From: Desulfovibrio inopinatus DSM 10711
GTDB taxonomy: Bacteria; Desulfobacterota; Desulfovibrionia; Desulfovibrionales; Desulfovibrionaceae
Length of the DNA: 64,000 bases
Assembly (NCBI RefSeq): GCF_000429305.1
Contig: NZ_KE386878.1
Coordinates: 62,001-126,000 of the forward strand
Reading direction: 5' to 3'
Under the pieces are notes generated by a model. The model did not search any database. It was not told where the DNA came from and saw only the letters and a list, made by a program, of their open reading frames with translations. A program made the position numbers and the translations under genes. This document shows positions 34,882 through 45,736 of this stretch, piece by piece. Position 1 is the first letter of the stretch. Every line of letters begins with the position of its first letter.

Positions 34882-37800
34882 CTAATCTTCTTCATCAAGC
34901 AGGTGGATCAGACCACGCAGTGGAATAAGGAGCCATTCCGGTTTGGTTTTGATGTACCGTCCGACTTCAAGCAGGGCTTTTTCCACCAAGTACGCAACAA
35001 GCATGCTGTCAATATGTTCACGCTCTTCAGGCAGAATAGGACTCGGGCCGAATTCCGTGAGATACCCATCAAGATAAGCCTGTCCCATTGCCAAGTACCA
35101 CATGTCGGCAAACGGGGTCAGATAGGGGATATCGGCTTCTCGGATAACCGAACGTTCGACAAACGGATGGTAGGCGGCAAACTGGAACGACCTGAGCATG
35201 GCGGCCACATCGCGTAATGGTGAACGCTTGATGCGGCGCTCGGAGAGTCGCCGTTCGGGATCGCCTTCGAAGTCAAAGATGACAAAGTCATTCCCCGTCG
35301 CCAAAACTTGGCCAAGATGGAGATCACCATGAATGCGCGTTTTTTGTGCTCGTAACTTCTGACGAATGATGCCGCGCAGACGTTCGATAAGGACAGGTTC
35401 GAGACCGATGACGATTTCAGCCTGGTTCTGTACACCTTCACTCAGGCGGGGCCACTTTGCTTTGAGTGCGCGGAACTGTTCTCGTCCAAGGTTACGCATC
35501 GATTGATACAGTGAACGCTGGTAGAGCTGGGAGAATGGTTCGGGCGTAAAGGAAGCATCACCGTAATCTCTGGCCAGGGCTTTGTGCATTTGCGCCGTTC
35601 TTCGACCAAGAAGTTGTGCCCCCTGTTGTTCGTCGCCGGCGAACAGAGCCTGAATATCTTCCGGAAGAATCGTGAGATCCAAAGTATAGGGATTGGCATT
35701 TCGAGGAAACACCAATTCCGTTTCACTCGGTAAGGCCAAAGCGCGTTCATAAAAACGGGCCACATTATCAAGCATGAGTTGCCAGAGCTCTCCCTGGTTC
35801 GGAACAAACGCCTCAAGCAAGCCAAGAACAACGGAGCCGCCTTCAGATACTGTACATTCCAACGATCCCGCATAGGCGGGAACGTGCGTAAATTTTGTTT
35901 GGAGTGTCAGAAAGCGGACAATCTCCAAGTCCGGGTGGACGCCGAGTTCGGTTTTGCGAAACATTTTGAGGATAAGATGCTGACCATAGCGAATGGTTGT
36001 GTTGCTTTGTTCATCCGCATCGACTTTCGGTGTGAGGTCGTTCGATCCGAAAAAGATACGTCGGGCACGCTCGGTAGACATTCCCGTAAAGAAGTGTCCC
36101 GGCAGTCCAGCTTTTTTTCGTTCGCAGATAAGACGGAGAAGTTCAAGACAGAAGCTTTCGTCTTTGACGGCGTCAATGAGGAGCGTTGATGTCCCGTTAA
36201 CATTGAGCTGCGCAATGGATCCGATGTTGTGATCTTCTTCAAACGGGACCTGGGCAAGCGGTAAGATATGGATTTCCGGCTCTCCATCATCGTAGACGGT
36301 CTCAATGAAGAGCACAAACCAGTTCTTGTCCGGTAGCAACCGGGGCCACGCCGACAGAGAAAGCCGCCGAATACGTCGAGTCCGTCCTCCGAACCAATGT
36401 TGCGTTTTGAGGTAGGTTGGCAAGATACGTTTTTCGAACCCGAGACGCAGGGTTTTATCGGACAGAAGAGCTTCCAGTGAAGAGGCTTCCAGCACCGGCA
36501 GACCGGTCCCCATGGCTTTTTGATCCGGCGAGTGGAGTCGGAAGACATAGTACCCATACGGTGACAGACTGAGTACATACGGCGTTTTGTCGATCGCCTT
36601 GAACCGAGAACCGCCGAAAATCTCTTCGGGGGTGTGACCTTCATAGGCATTGAGATCAATTTCCGCCATGCGGGAATAACGAGACAGGTTGGCGACAACC
36701 AGAATCGTTTCTTCCTGGGATGATCGTATATACGCCAGGATTTTGGCGTCCTCCATGGGAAGAAAGGTCAGATTGCCTCGACCGAGCGATTTGCATTGCC
36801 GGCGCAGATCGATGATTCGACGCATCCACCAGAGCAGCGAGGCACTGCTTCGCTCTTGGGTTTCAACGTTGACCGATTCATAATGATATTCCGGGTCAAT
36901 GATGACGGGAAGATAGAGGCGTTGTGGGTTGGTCGCGGAAAATCCGGCGTTTTTGTCTGAGCTCCATTGCATAGGAGTCCGAACACCATCACGGTCACCA
37001 AGATAATAATTGTCTCCCATGCCGATTTCATCCCCATAATACAACACAGGGGAGCCAGGCATGGTAAACAGAAGCACATTCATCAACTCTATTTTACGGC
37101 GATCATTTCCCAGAAGAGGGGCGAGTCGTCGACGAATACCAAGATTGATGCGGGCGCGGGGGTCTTTGGAGTACATAGAGTACATATAATCCCGCTCTTC
37201 ATCCGTCACCATTTCCAAGGTGAGTTCGTCATGGTTCCGGAGAAAGAGCGCCCACTGACAGTTTTCCGGAATACGCGGTGTTTGGTCGAGGATATCAAGT
37301 ACAGGGTACTTGTTTTCCATTTCCAGTGCCATGAACATTCGTGGCATAAGCGGGAAGTGGAAGGCCATGTGACATGAATCGCCCGAGCCGAAATACTTGA
37401 CAGAATCCTCTGGCCATTGATTGGCTTCGGCCAAGAGCATTTTATCCTGGTGGTGGGTGTCGATGTGGGCCCGTAACTTTTGAAGGAAGGCGTATGTTTC
37501 CTGGAGATTCTCACAATTGGTTCCTTCCCGTTCATAGAGATACGGAACCGCATCGAGACGTAAGCCATCCACTCCAAGGTTGAACCAATAATCGAGAACC
37601 TTGATGACTTCAGCATGGACTCGGGGGTTATCAAAATTGAGGTCGGGTTGGTGGTGGTAAAAACGGTGCCAATAATAGGCGTTGGCTACGGGGTCAAAGG
37701 ACCAGTTGGAATGCTCGAAGTCTTTGAAAATGATGCGTGCTTCACTATATTTTTTGGGGTCATCGCTCCACACGTAGAAATTTCGCCAGCTTGACCCCGG

Positions 37801-38178
37801 TTTTGCCAAACGCGATTTCTGAAACCACGCATGCTGATCGGAGGTATGGTTGATGACGAGTTCGGTGATGACTCGAATGCCACGAGCATGGGCTTCACGC
37901 AGCAATTTTTTGAAGTCTGCCAATGTACCATAATCGGGGTGCACAGTGCGATAGTCGGAGATATCATACCCGTCGTCGCGGAGTGGAGAAGGATAAAAAG
38001 GTAAGAGCCAAATGGCCGTTACTCCGAGATGTTCAAGATAATCGAGTTTTCGGATAAGCCCAGGGAAGTCGCCGATACCGTCCGCGTTACCGTCGCAAAA
38101 CGTTTTGACGTGGACTTCGTAGATAATGGCGTCTTTGTACCAGAGAGCATCGCTGACGAGTACGCCGTTTCGGGTCAT
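34882..38178 (-). CDS. treS: Trehalose synthase-maltokinase fusion
   Basis: 1098 residues. Residues 1 to about 550 form a GH13 trehalose synthase (maltose to trehalose isomerisation): WLLPFYPSPLRDDGYDI, LVINHTSDQH, nucleophile in GLRLDAVPYLYERE, acid/base in LLAEANQWPED, and FLRNHDELT. From about 580 it continues as a maltokinase (Pep2/Mak type) with the kinase loop IHGDLHLGQVL and FVIFDFEGDPERR. The fusion couples trehalose interconversion to maltose-1-phosphate, the GlgE substrate. The region between this start and the divergent lipoprotein gene (38179-38429) should hold its promoter. Confidence 0.93.
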   Translation of the reverse strand: MTRNGVLVSDALWYKDAIIYEVHVKTFCDGNADGIGDFPGLIRKLDYLEHLGVTAIWLLPFYPSPLRDDGYDISDYRTVHPDYGTLADFKKLLREAHARGIRVITELVINHTSDQHAWFQKSRLAKPGSSWRNFYVWSDDPKKYSEARIIFKDFEHSNWSFDPVANAYYWHRFYHHQPDLNFDNPRVHAEVIKVLDYWFNLGVDGLRLDAVPYLYEREGTNCENLQETYAFLQKLRAHIDTHHQDKMLLAEANQWPEDSVKYFGSGDSCHMAFHFPLMPRMFMALEMENKYPVLDILDQTPRIPENCQWALFLRNHDELTLEMVTDEERDYMYSMYSKDPRARINLGIRRRLAPLLGNDRRKIELMNVLLFTMPGSPVLYYGDEIGMGDNYYLGDRDGVRTPMQWSSDKNAGFSATNPQRLYLPVIIDPEYHYESVNVETQERSSASLLWWMRRIIDLRRQCKSLGRGNLTFLPMEDAKILAYIRSSQEETILVVANLSRYSRMAEIDLNAYEGHTPEEIFGGSRFKAIDKTPYVLSLSPYGYYVFRLHSPDQKAMGTGLPVLEASSLEALLSDKTLRLGFEKRILPTYLKTQHWFGGRTRRIRRLSLSAWPRLLPDKNWFVLFIETVYDDGEPEIHILPLAQVPFEEDHNIGSIAQLNVNGTSTLLIDAVKDESFCLELLRLICERKKAGLPGHFFTGMSTERARRIFFGSNDLTPKVDADEQSNTTIRYGQHLILKMFRKTELGVHPDLEIVRFLTLQTKFTHVPAYAGSLECTVSEGGSVVLGLLEAFVPNQGELWQLMLDNVARFYERALALPSETELVFPRNANPYTLDLTILPEDIQALFAGDEQQGAQLLGRRTAQMHKALARDYGDASFTPEPFSQLYQRSLYQSMRNLGREQFRALKAKWPRLSEGVQNQAEIVIGLEPVLIERLRGIIRQKLRAQKTRIHGDLHLGQVLATGNDFVIFDFEGDPERRLSERRIKRSPLRDVAAMLRSFQFAAYHPFVERSVIREADIPYLTPFADMWYLAMGQAYLDGYLTEFGPSPILPEEREHIDSMLVAYLVEKALLEVGRYIKTKPEWLLIPLRGLIHLLDEED

Positions 38179-38429
38179 AAATAGGTATCTCCGTACAGAT
38201 AGAAATTAAATATAATGGGTGCTTGCCTGATGGTCTCATATCAATGTGTTTGCGGCCTTGACGTATCATAGAGATGCTCGGAATGGTATCAGTCCTGCGG
38301 CCTATTGCAAGCTGGTTGTCCTGAATTTGAAGGAATCATAAAAAAAATGTTTTTGGGCGCGACGTCGTCACGAATTCGTGGTAAGAGAAAGCAAGCTGAA
38401 ACCAATCCTTATCAATCGGGGAGGAGATA

Positions 38430-38906
38430 ATGAAGAACAGGCTCACCGTTGTGGTTATGGGGTTGTGTATTGTTTTGTCACTTGTTGCGTGTCAAAAGAA
38501 AACTCCTCCTCCGGATTCCGGCTTGGCGCTTGAGCAAGAGGAAGCCAATCGAATTTATGCGCTTTTGTTTGATTTTACCAAGGCGCGTAATGCGCATGAT
38601 TCTGGGCAGATTATGGCGTTTTATGCCGATGACGCCGTCATTACATCGCTTGATGGCCAGACCTGGACCAAAGCTGAACAAGCAGAGAGAATGAAGAAGG
38701 TTGTCAAGATGATGCAGCAGCATGATGTTATTCAGAATGTTTCCGCAGTTCGCGATATTGTCGTGAAAGATGACAAAGCGACGGCTGTCATGGAAGTTGA
38801 CGTATATATAGCCGGACACGTACAACCTCGGCTTGTCTACGATCTAGAGCTAGCCAAACGTCACGGTGACTGGTATCTCACCAAGTCGACCACCAAGAAG
38901 CTGTAA
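38430..38906 (+). CDS. Lipoprotein with SnoaL/NTF2-like fold
   Basis: 158 residues. Signal peptide with lipobox SLVAC (Cys at about 21). The mature part resembles the NTF2-like DUF4440/SnoaL fold: a helical start, FYADDAVITSLDGQTW, then strands ending LVYDLELAKRHGDWYL. Such domains bind small ligands or act as stand-alone enzymes; no function can be given. GGGGAGGAG lies before the ATG. A hairpin follows. Confidence 0.75.
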   Translation: MKNRLTVVVMGLCIVLSLVACQKKTPPPDSGLALEQEEANRIYALLFDFTKARNAHDSGQIMAFYADDAVITSLDGQTWTKAEQAERMKKVVKMMQQHDVIQNVSAVRDIVVKDDKATAVMEVDVYIAGHVQPRLVYDLELAKRHGDWYLTKSTTKKL

Positions 38907-38927
38907 GGTCGCCGACAGATGTGTTTC

Positions 38928-38972
38928 GGCGTGTCGGTAGCTGCGTTACTGCTGCTCGACACGCCATATTTT
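38928..38972 (+). terminator. Terminator after the NTF2-like lipoprotein
   Basis: GGCGTGTCG (38928-38936) pairs with CGACACGCC (38957-38965) over a 20-nt loop, followed by ATATTTT. Confidence 0.65.
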
Positions 38973-39029
38973 CATTGACGTTTGTTGCGGATTTGGTAAA
39001 GCAAGCCCGCCTCATTCGATTCCAAGATC

Positions 39030-39461
39030 ATGAAACTCATCAAGGAAAATTCTGGCAGGCCGATGAAAGCGCTCATTGTAGACGACGATAATATCAACAA
39101 AAAATACCTTGCAGAAGTGCTTTCTCCACATGCAGATTGCCATCTTGCTTCAGACGGAAGCGAAGGTTTGGAATCATTTCGGAGAGCCTTTGATCAAGGG
39201 GAACCCTTTGACGTGATTCTTATGGATATCAGGATGCCTGGTATGGATGGACATCAGGCTGTTGAATCCATTCGACACTTCGAATCGGAAAACAATATTA
39301 ACGAAGCTGACCAGGTTAAGGTCATCATGATTTCTTCTCTTGATGATCCGAAAAATGTCTCACGTGCTTTTTTTCAAGGGCAAGCGACATCGTACCTGAC
39401 TAAGCCTTTCAATCACGAAGCTCTGATCGAAGAATTGCAAAAGCTGAACTTGATCGATTAG
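39030..39461 (+). CDS. Single-domain response regulator (CheY-like)
   Basis: 143 residues from the ATG at 39030; an in-frame ATG at 39063 starts directly at the fold and is an alternative. Receiver with VDDDN, Asp in ILMDIRMPGMDGHQAVE, MISSLD and LTKPFN. It is not next to a kinase. The neighbours are a protease lipoprotein and a diguanylate cyclase in the same direction, so a link to the hybrid kinases downstream is possible. Confidence 0.9.
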   Translation: MKLIKENSGRPMKALIVDDDNINKKYLAEVLSPHADCHLASDGSEGLESFRRAFDQGEPFDVILMDIRMPGMDGHQAVESIRHFESENNINEADQVKVIMISSLDDPKNVSRAFFQGQATSYLTKPFNHEALIEELQKLNLID

Positions 39462-39563
39462 GCGATATTTTTCTTGCGGCATCTTCCCGTATGTTGAAAA
39501 ATCTGTCTGGCGGTCAATGAAGCCTGCATTTCGGGAATGATCTGACGAGAAAGGTCTCGTTTC

Positions 39564-40949
39564 ATGTCACGTGTTGGTGTTCTCTATTCCCTGCTTTGGA
39601 TTCTGTTGAGTTGCGGATGCGGTTCTCGACCCGTCCTCACGACGCTTCAAGACCCTGTTCTGGTTGATATTCCCGTTACTGAAAGCACACAACCTGTCAT
39701 GTTTACCAAGGCGGTCATTAAATTGCGCCGTGGACAGGTTATCGGTGAAATACAATCCGGGCCTTTATGTTTGCCTGAATCCGAAATGGTATGGCGAGGT
39801 GGAAGCCGGCCATTTTGGGATGAAGAAGTCCAAGACATCTTTCGCGATGAAATGCAGCGAGCAAATATCACGGTTGTTGGTGATCGAGAAAAGCTTTTCG
39901 GTGATCCGATGCAGTCGGCTGCCCGCTATTATGTTGCTGCATTGGTGCGAGATTTTCACCATAACGTGTGTCGGCCAAATGATTACCTATTTGATTCGGC
40001 GAGCAGAACAAGTGAGGCGTCTATCAAGGTGGAATGGCAGGTGTTCAGCCTGTTCGACAAAAAAATGGTGGCAACAATTCCTGTTCGTGGAACCGCTCGT
40101 ATTGATTCTCCGCGTGATACAGCTGATATGGATTCCATTTACGAGGCTTTTGCGCAGGCTGTGCGCTTTCTTATTGCCGATCCGACGTTTCAAGCGCTTG
40201 TGCGCGACACCCCTGAACACGCCCCTCGGTCTCGTAAGGCCCATGATGCTGGCTCGACGGGGCTGAGACCAATTGTTTTAGTGGGACAAAGCGATTCCAG
40301 CTCTGTTCGAGTTCCGTTAGCCGAAGTTCGGGAGCGGGTTGTTACCATTGATTCCGGGGCCGCCATCGGAAGCGGTTTTTTTATTTCTGAAGACGGTCTC
40401 GTATTGACCAATCAGCATGTTGTTGGAAGTTCCAAGGATGTTCGCATACGCCTTATTTCCGGTGTTGAAATTACGGGGTCAGTGGTGCGAACCAATGTTA
40501 GGCGCGATGTCGCATTGATTCAGGCCGATCTCACCAAGACACCATGTCTCCCCTTGGCAATGTCCAGCCCTGAAATCGGTGCTCCGGTGTATGCGATTGG
40601 TTCTCCAGGTGGTACAGAGCGGGAGGGGAGCGTGAGTTGTGGTGTTATTAGTGCCATACGACATCAGTATGAACAGGATTATATTCAGAGTGATGTCGGG
40701 GTAACGCATGGAAGCAGCGGGGGGCCGTTGATTGATGTCGATGGGCACGTTGTCGCGTTGACTGTGGCTGGTGATGAAAAGGCGACCAGTGTGAATTATT
40801 TTATACCTATCCTTGATGCCACTCGGGTGTTGAATCTTGTTCACGGGCAGGAGCTGCCAGTCCCGGAACAAGCCCATCTTTGTAGTTTCCTCCCAAGGGG
40901 AAATACTATATTGAAAACAGTGATGGGAGAACCTCATGCGGAGGATTGA
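39564..40949 (+). CDS. Trypsin-like serine protease lipoprotein (S1C-type)
   Basis: 461 residues. The N-terminal signal ends LLSCGC, consistent with a lipobox. Residues 40 to about 215 form an unrecognised domain (DEEVQDIFRDEMQRANI region) resembling lipoprotein sensor/assembly domains. The protease follows with the triad His near 284 (LTNQHVVGSS), Asp near 315 (RRDVALIQ) and Ser near 384 (THGSSGGPL). There is no PDZ domain, unlike DegP/HtrA. Probably periplasmic, attached to a membrane. Confidence 0.82.
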   Translation: MSRVGVLYSLLWILLSCGCGSRPVLTTLQDPVLVDIPVTESTQPVMFTKAVIKLRRGQVIGEIQSGPLCLPESEMVWRGGSRPFWDEEVQDIFRDEMQRANITVVGDREKLFGDPMQSAARYYVAALVRDFHHNVCRPNDYLFDSASRTSEASIKVEWQVFSLFDKKMVATIPVRGTARIDSPRDTADMDSIYEAFAQAVRFLIADPTFQALVRDTPEHAPRSRKAHDAGSTGLRPIVLVGQSDSSSVRVPLAEVRERVVTIDSGAAIGSGFFISEDGLVLTNQHVVGSSKDVRIRLISGVEITGSVVRTNVRRDVALIQADLTKTPCLPLAMSSPEIGAPVYAIGSPGGTEREGSVSCGVISAIRHQYEQDYIQSDVGVTHGSSGGPLIDVDGHVVALTVAGDEKATSVNYFIPILDATRVLNLVHGQELPVPEQAHLCSFLPRGNTILKTVMGEPHAED

Positions 40950-41045
40950 CGTATGAAAACTGGAATAGGTTGGCTCTCGTTTGGGGAATAGCTTTGTCGT
41001 CTTATGAGGTTCTTCACGTGTTTTTAATGAAGGGATTGTTTCTCA

Positions 41046-42566
41046 ATGCATGTTCTAAGCCGTCTGTTCGAAGCTTTGTGGAAATTGCAGAGCCAACGAT
41101 CGTTTCGTCTCGCTTTTTTTCTTTCTTCTATCCTCTTTTTCTCCTTTTTTATAACGAGCATTATTAATTATAATTTGGCGCGAGAATCTATCCGTCAGGA
41201 TATCCTTCAATCATCTCTTCCGCTCACTCGAGACACTATTTTTTCTGAAATTCTTCAGAATTTAATGAAGCCCATTTATGTTTCATCGTCGATGGCAAAC
41301 GATGCGTTTTTGATAGATTGGGCTTCTTCTGGAGAAAAAGATATTTCAAAGATAAAGAAATATCTCGATTCAATAAAATTGAAGTATGGCTTTTTTACGA
41401 CTTTTTTTATTTCAAGTCGTTCCCACAATTACTATTATTATGGTGGGAGTCTGAAAAAGATAACACGTATCGATGATCATGATAAATGGTACTACGATTT
41501 TATTGCGTCAGGAAAAGAGTTTGACCTTGATGTTGATGTAAACCAAGCAAATAACAATCTTCTCACGATATTTATCAATTTTCGTGTTCAGAATAAAAAG
41601 GGCCATCTTGTTGGTGTTACCGGTGTAGGGCTGAAATTTGATACGGTTTCGAGGCTCCTTGAAGAGACGCAGGAACGATTTGGGCGTTCCATATATTTTA
41701 TTGATCTCCATGGATATATCGTGGCTCGGGCCAAGTCATTTAGACATGCTGTTCCTTCAATTCAAAATATTGCTGGTATAGCTCCTTTTGCGAATGAAAT
41801 TTTACGCATTCAGACGCAACCCATTGATTTCGAATATGACGAAGACGGAAATCATTATCTGCTGACCGCTCGCTATATCCCGGAGTTGAATTGGATTCTT
41901 ATTGTCGAAGAGAATGAATCGAAAGCGCTTGCCTTTGCTCGGTATAATTTTCAACGCACACTGTTTATTGGCCTTTTTGCTTCATTATTTGTGCTGTTTG
42001 TCAGTGGATACATGACCTACCGTTTTCAGAAAAAATTGTTCGATTTAGCCACAACCGATGACTTGACGGGCTTATCCAATCGTCGTGAATTTGAACGTCA
42101 ATTCAAGCTGGCAGTTAAACGATTTGACCATGACCAGCGTCCGTTCTCCGTTATTTTGGCGGATATTGACGGTATGAAACAGGTGAATGACAAATTCGGT
42201 CACCTTGCCGGGGATACTGTGCTTGTTGAAACAGCCCAGCTGCTACGGAACGGTGTTCGTCCAGATGATCACGTCGCGCGCTGGGGAGGCGATGAATTCA
42301 TTATTCTTGCTCAATGTGATCGAGAAGAGGCAAAAAGAATCGCCGAGCGTATTCGTAGTGGTATAGAAGGACAGGAATTCAGCGATAACAATTCGCCGCA
42401 TTTTTCCCTCTTCACTCATGTGACGATGAGCCAGGGGGTCGCTGAATTTCACCCCGGAGACACCATTGATTCCATCACCATGCGTGCAGATGCGTTATTG
42501 TATCAATGTAAGAATGAGGGGAAAAATAATGTATGCGTTGAAGGGGAAGACGTTCCTACCCAATGA
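41046..42566 (+). CDS. Membrane diguanylate cyclase with Cache sensor
   Basis: 506 residues; GAAGGG before the ATG. TM1 (about 20-42), extracytoplasmic Cache-like sensor (about 45-300) and TM2 (about 302-320) lead into a GGDEF domain. The active site WGGDEF is near 413, with the substrate region ADIDGMKQVNDKFGH. RPDD five residues before GGDEF fits the product-inhibition I-site RxxD. Makes cyclic di-GMP in response to an external ligand. Confidence 0.93.
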   Translation: MHVLSRLFEALWKLQSQRSFRLAFFLSSILFFSFFITSIINYNLARESIRQDILQSSLPLTRDTIFSEILQNLMKPIYVSSSMANDAFLIDWASSGEKDISKIKKYLDSIKLKYGFFTTFFISSRSHNYYYYGGSLKKITRIDDHDKWYYDFIASGKEFDLDVDVNQANNNLLTIFINFRVQNKKGHLVGVTGVGLKFDTVSRLLEETQERFGRSIYFIDLHGYIVARAKSFRHAVPSIQNIAGIAPFANEILRIQTQPIDFEYDEDGNHYLLTARYIPELNWILIVEENESKALAFARYNFQRTLFIGLFASLFVLFVSGYMTYRFQKKLFDLATTDDLTGLSNRREFERQFKLAVKRFDHDQRPFSVILADIDGMKQVNDKFGHLAGDTVLVETAQLLRNGVRPDDHVARWGGDEFIILAQCDREEAKRIAERIRSGIEGQEFSDNNSPHFSLFTHVTMSQGVAEFHPGDTIDSITMRADALLYQCKNEGKNNVCVEGEDVPTQ

Positions 42567-42663
42567 GATGACTTCAGAATAATAGTTCTACTGTGTAAGA
42601 ATTTTGCGACGTCACGTTTATGAGAACGCTAGCGCCAAAAAGTGATTTCATATTTTGCGGAGA

Positions 42664-45558
42664 TCATTGTTCCCGGTGTCTGCCTTTGGTGAGAAGCGTT
42701 TGGATGACATCCTTCATGGTATCCATATCAATCGGTTTAGCGAGGTAGGCATCCATACCTGAGACGAGAAATGTTTCGCGATCTCCTGTCATAGCGTAGG
42801 CTGTCATGGCAACAATGGGAATGTCTGTATTTTGTGCTCCTGCCTTGCCTCCACGTATTGCTTTCGTCGCTTCCACTCCATCCATTATGGGCATTTGAAC
42901 ATCCATAAGAACAATATCGAACGATTCATTGTTCAGCATGTTTATGGCTTCCTTGCCGTTTTGCGCATACTGGACATGGAATCCTTGTGCTTTCAACAAA
43001 TGTGTCATGGTAAAGAGATTAACCTCGTCATCCTCGACTACAAGAATATGACCAGCATGTTGTGGTGGCGAGTCAGGAGGAGTCGGCATCGTATTGTCAA
43101 CCAAAGGCATTGCAATCGGCATGGGTTCGGGAGATGCAAAGACTCTGACAAACGGAATTGAGAGGTAAAAGGTTGTTCCCTTGCCCTTTTCCGATTCGAC
43201 AGACAGAGATCCACCCATCATACTGACGAGTTGTTTGACGATACTTAAACCAAGGCCTGCTCCTTGGAAGCGTTTGGAATATGAACTTTCAACCTGGCTA
43301 AACGGTTGGAAAAGCATCGCTATATGTTTGTCATCGATACCGATGCCAGTATCGGCTACCTGAAAGAGGATTCGAGCGATAGAATTTTGATCCTGAGTAC
43401 GAGGATCAATGAGTGATGCCTTGATAGAAATTGAACCACTTGGGGTGAACTTTTCTGCGTTGGCAAGAAGGTTGAAAAGGATTTGTCGAATACGTTGTTC
43501 GTCGCCCATGAGTGTATGTGGTATTTCTGGAGCACACTCCAGCTTAAGGGGCACTCCGGCCTGTTGTGTCGTGGGACGGAACAGGTTGACCGTGTCGTTG
43601 AGAACAATATGAAGGTCAAGCGGTTCGTTCACGAGCTCCATATGCCCCGATTCGATGCGTGAGAGGTCAAGAATGTCACTTAAAAGTCGGGTGAGGCGTT
43701 TATTGCTCTGGAACGCGTACTCGATGAACTCCTGTTGTTGGCTGTCGAGCTCGGTTTTTTTGAGTAATTGAATCATGCCCATAATGCCATTGAGCGGAGT
43801 ACGAATTTCATGGCTCATATTGGCCAAAAACTCACTTTTTGCCCGATTGGCCGTTTCTGCTGCATTTTTGGCTTCGAGCAACTCGGTCACGACCTCGCGT
43901 AGTTGAGTTTCGCTTTCGCGCAACTTTATTTCACTTTCTTTCTGATGTGTGATGTCTTGGAAAGTGCCTTTTAGTTTCACGCACGTTCCGTTTTCAAACT
44001 GTGGGTAGCCAATGATCCGAGCCCAAAGCTGGCGACCTTTAGCAGAATGGCAATGCAATTCAAGGTCAAACGGTTTTTTCTGTTCTATGGCTTCGGTGAT
44101 GGCCTGTTGCAGGAGAACGCGATCGTGCTGCGGATAATAGGCAAGATGTTCATTGGGCCCAGGAGGTGGACCATCGTCGAGTTCTATAATGCGGTAGAGT
44201 TGCTCGGTCCATGTCGCTGTATTGTGTACAAGATCATGCTCCCAGCCCCCAACTTTGGCTATGTGGCTTACTTCATTGAGAAACGCTTCACTTCGTCGCA
44301 TCGAGATATCGGCCTGCCTGTACCATTCGACCATGAGGTTGGCTGAAGAGCCGATTTGTTTGAGTTCATCAAGATGAAAAAGGTTGATGTCGAGGAGTTC
44401 ATCTCTTTGGAATCCTTGGGCAAAAAAATCGAGAATAATCTTTAACTGACTGCCGACCCATCGGGAGAGGCCTATCGATATAGCGATGACAAGCGCAAGA
44501 AGAATTAATGCGATGAAACTGATTGTAATGATATCACCGATGAGCTTATGTTTGAGCGCTACTTGTTTTGCTGCAATGAGCTCGTCGATATCGTCGACAT
44601 AAAATCCCGAACCGATAATCCACTTCCATTCTGGAATGCCTCGTACAAAAGCGACTTTGGGAGATGGCTCACTTTCGGTGAGTTTTTTCCAAGAGTATTC
44701 GACAAATCCGCCTTCCGGATCACGCACGGCATTACGCTGTTCCTGAATAATTTTTACGCCATACGGGTCCGTTAACTCTATGATATTTTTTCCACCTTTG
44801 GTTATCGTTCCATTGGTGAAAAGAGGGTCTCCCGCGAACGTACTGCCAAACAGGTATCCATTTTGTCCGAAACGGACCTGAACAAGCCAGTCGAGGACTT
44901 CTTGCTGAATATCCTGAGTGGCATCTGCAAGGGAATCACCGGTGCCAATAAGGGCATTGAGCGGCTCAAAATATTTAATGAATGCAATTCGTTTCTGCTT
45001 CTCTCCAGTCCCTCCCGGCAATTGTCCCTCATACTCAATAAATCCTTCGTCTTTGGATTGAACAAGACTGATCATTTGGCGTAGGAGATCTGTGTCATTT
45101 CCCGTTATGGTATCGTGTTGGGATGAAATCGGATTGAGCAGCCAATTTCCGTCGAGATGCGCGACGAAGAAATATCTTCGATCTTTACTGAATCGAATAT
45201 CTCGTAATGCTGTCAGAACAAGGGATCTGAACTGATCCCGAGGCATGCCGTTGTTATCGGCATTATACAACGCCCAAGCCATGGATACTGCGTTGTTGGT
45301 ATGTTCCCGCAGAGAAGCCATAAGACGTTTTTGAGCAAGATCCATATGCTGCCTGGCGTATGCTATGGCGCGGTCCACTTCGTCGCGAGAGAGTTGACGG
45401 TTGGCAGCAACATAGGAGGAGCGAACATCATCGGCTTCGCGCAGAAATGTGAAATATTTATCGGCGCTCCAGAATCCTACACATAAGATGATCGTTAAAA
45501 GCGTTATGGAGAAGATACAAACGAAAAAAAGAGTAGAGAATTTCTGATTGCGCAACAT
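42664..45558 (-). CDS. Hybrid sensor histidine kinase (dCache-PAS-HisKA-HATPase-REC)
   Basis: 964 residues. TM1 (about 10-31); extracytoplasmic double Cache (about 40-340) with [13 protein letters not shown] and [22 protein letters not shown]2 (about 345-368). A PAS_3-type domain (about 430-545, [12 protein letters not shown]) leads to HisKA with His near 580 in [11 protein letters not shown], then HATPase_c ([15 protein letters not shown]). The C-terminal receiver has VEDDE and [11 protein letters not shown]. No Hpt or output domain is present. The kinase core resembles those at 5119 and 45737, so all three may feed a shared relay. Confidence 0.93.
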   Translation of the reverse strand: MLRNQKFSTLFFVCIFSITLLTIILCVGFWSADKYFTFLREADDVRSSYVAANRQLSRDEVDRAIAYARQHMDLAQKRLMASLREHTNNAVSMAWALYNADNNGMPRDQFRSLVLTALRDIRFSKDRRYFFVAHLDGNWLLNPISSQHDTITGNDTDLLRQMISLVQSKDEGFIEYEGQLPGGTGEKQKRIAFIKYFEPLNALIGTGDSLADATQDIQQEVLDWLVQVRFGQNGYLFGSTFAGDPLFTNGTITKGGKNIIELTDPYGVKIIQEQRNAVRDPEGGFVEYSWKKLTESEPSPKVAFVRGIPEWKWIIGSGFYVDDIDELIAAKQVALKHKLIGDIITISFIALILLALVIAISIGLSRWVGSQLKIILDFFAQGFQRDELLDINLFHLDELKQIGSSANLMVEWYRQADISMRRSEAFLNEVSHIAKVGGWEHDLVHNTATWTEQLYRIIELDDGPPPGPNEHLAYYPQHDRVLLQQAITEAIEQKKPFDLELHCHSAKGRQLWARIIGYPQFENGTCVKLKGTFQDITHQKESEIKLRESETQLREVVTELLEAKNAAETANRAKSEFLANMSHEIRTPLNGIMGMIQLLKKTELDSQQQEFIEYAFQSNKRLTRLLSDILDLSRIESGHMELVNEPLDLHIVLNDTVNLFRPTTQQAGVPLKLECAPEIPHTLMGDEQRIRQILFNLLANAEKFTPSGSISIKASLIDPRTQDQNSIARILFQVADTGIGIDDKHIAMLFQPFSQVESSYSKRFQGAGLGLSIVKQLVSMMGGSLSVESEKGKGTTFYLSIPFVRVFASPEPMPIAMPLVDNTMPTPPDSPPQHAGHILVVEDDEVNLFTMTHLLKAQGFHVQYAQNGKEAINMLNNESFDIVLMDVQMPIMDGVEATKAIRGGKAGAQNTDIPIVAMTAYAMTGDRETFLVSGMDAYLAKPIDMDTMKDVIQTLLTKGRHREQ

Positions 45559-45736
45559 GACGTCCGTTGCCTCATAAAGCTGCAGTCAAGGGTTGAATGA
45601 GGCCGTATGGTCAGCGATACGACGGAAAGAAAACCTGAGTAATGTTGAAAATAGAATCACGTTTTGTTCGTTCTGTCTATGTTGCCATGGGCGTACGTGT
45701 GTGTCCATGGTGATAACGTAGACTTTTTTGAGAGGT

